Source: Hoplostethus atlanticus
Lineage: Eukaryota; Chordata; Actinopteri; Trachichthyiformes; Trachichthyidae
Direction: 5' to 3'
DNA length: 64,000 bases
NCBI GenBank assembly: GCA_034670405.1
Contig: JAXDDX010000057.1
Coordinates: forward strand, 1,535,001 to 1,599,000
The translations under genes were made by a program, and so were the position numbers. Under the pieces are notes generated by a model. The model did no database searches. It was not told the DNA's origin and was given only the letters and a program-made list of their open reading frames with translations. Shown piece after piece: positions 63,391 to 64,000 of this stretch; the first letter of the stretch is position 1; each line of letters begins with the position of its first letter.

Positions 63391-63478
63391 ATTTGTGTGA
63401 AGACTGAAAGTTGTTTCAATTTCCAGTTGTTTCAGAAGATATTGTACATTATCTGCATAAAAGGGTGCCAATAATTTG
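63391..63478 (+). mobile_element. Solo Tc1/mariner end
   Basis: The reverse complement of this stretch matches 33194-33290: both contain ATTATTGGCACCC, then AATATCTTCTGAAAC/AATCTTCTGAAATA and ACTGGAAATTGAAACAAC. Only the terminal 90 bases remain. Confidence 0.7.
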
Positions 63479-63697
63479 TACTAAGCCGTGTCTCATTCCA
63501 TCACTAAGTTGCTACTCAGAATACCTAAACACACACACTTCTCAACCTACTTACAATCTGTTCAAGAATAGAGTAAGCCTAAACTGTATTGCCAACATTA
63601 CAAGTCAATAATGAGTGCATCTACTAAGAAGGATCTAACTTGAACATGAAAACACATTCCTCACAATAGCCTCTCTAACATATAGCCATCATCTTAC

Positions 63698-63835
63698 CTA
63701 ATATTAGTGGCCCCAACACTTTTCTTCCATTCATCTTGCTGTGTATGAACCAAGCTTAACTGCAGCTCTACTGGCTGTGTGCTCATACTTTGTCACAGGA
63801 CTACTGACTGAATTTTCTGTTCTGCAGCACAAATT
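63698..63835 (-). CDS. lyst: Upstream LYST exon, possibly coding
   Basis: A strong donor AG|GTAAGATG ends an exon at 63698. Upstream of it an ATG at 63786 (A at -3) opens 29 codons starting MSTQPVELQ. Splicing to the acceptor at 62838 keeps frame and would add 32 residues before the conserved Met. A TGA lies two codons upstream of this ATG, so the exon could equally be 5' UTR. The exon's 5' boundary is not known; 63835 is arbitrary. Confidence 0.4.
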
Positions 63836-64000
63836 CCATTAAATTGGAATTTCAAATGGAAGCTTTCCAGATTTGCAGTAGATCAGCGCATCACATGAAA
63901 GCATGTGATGTCACATGCACAGGGACTGGCCTTCCATGCCCTCTACAAGACCTCAGTATTCAACCGTCATTCACAATAAGTGGCCTTATATTCTCCCCTA

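Overview
The window is vertebrate nuclear DNA, almost certainly from a teleost or other ray-finned fish. Genes are split into many exons with GT/AG introns. The introns carry fish-type Tc1/mariner, MITE and LINE debris and microsatellites. The proteins are clear orthologues of human ones at a fish-like distance. There are no bacterial, phage, CRISPR or operon features.

Three protein-coding genes lie head to tail, all on the minus strand, in the order B3GALNT2 - GNG4 - LYST. As far as I recall, this is also the order in human 1q42.3. (1) B3GALNT2 (about 3.37-10.75 kb, 12 coding exons) encodes the ER beta-1,3-N-acetylgalactosaminyltransferase that builds the core M3 glycan of alpha-dystroglycan. 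A CpG-rich promoter region sits at 10.6-10.96 kb. (2) GNG4 (15.23-19.41 kb, two coding exons) encodes a complete 75-residue G-protein gamma-4 subunit ending in a CaaX box. (3) LYST (23.83-62.83 kb, 52 coding exons recognised) encodes the giant Chediak-Higashi/Beige BEACH-family protein, about 3,835 residues. Its order is N-terminal armadillo-like region, ConA-like region, armadillo-like middle, PH-BEACH, BEACH and WD40. One further upstream exon, possibly coding, lies at 63.70-63.79 kb. The three genes share no pathway; this is conserved synteny, not an operon.

The main observations are in LYST. Two exons each carry one base too many (45.13 kb in coding exon 12, 25.81 kb in coding exon 47), while every other exon keeps frame and phase. 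Assembly error is the first explanation to test; real frameshifts would remove the BEACH and/or WD40 modules. LYST also has a 162-base phase 1-1 exon with no counterpart in the human protein as I know it, an in-frame upstream start exon, and a splice acceptor whose pyrimidine tract is a 62-base dinucleotide microsatellite.

The rest is intron and intergenic DNA. Recognisable elements are a 755-bp foldback element, a 510-bp element flanked by TTAA, two kinds of Tc1/mariner remnant, a LINE reverse-transcriptase fragment fused to its 3' tail, and several short repeats. I found no convincing undescribed system. Exon coordinates come from protein homology recalled from memory plus splice consensus and phase checks, not from transcripts.
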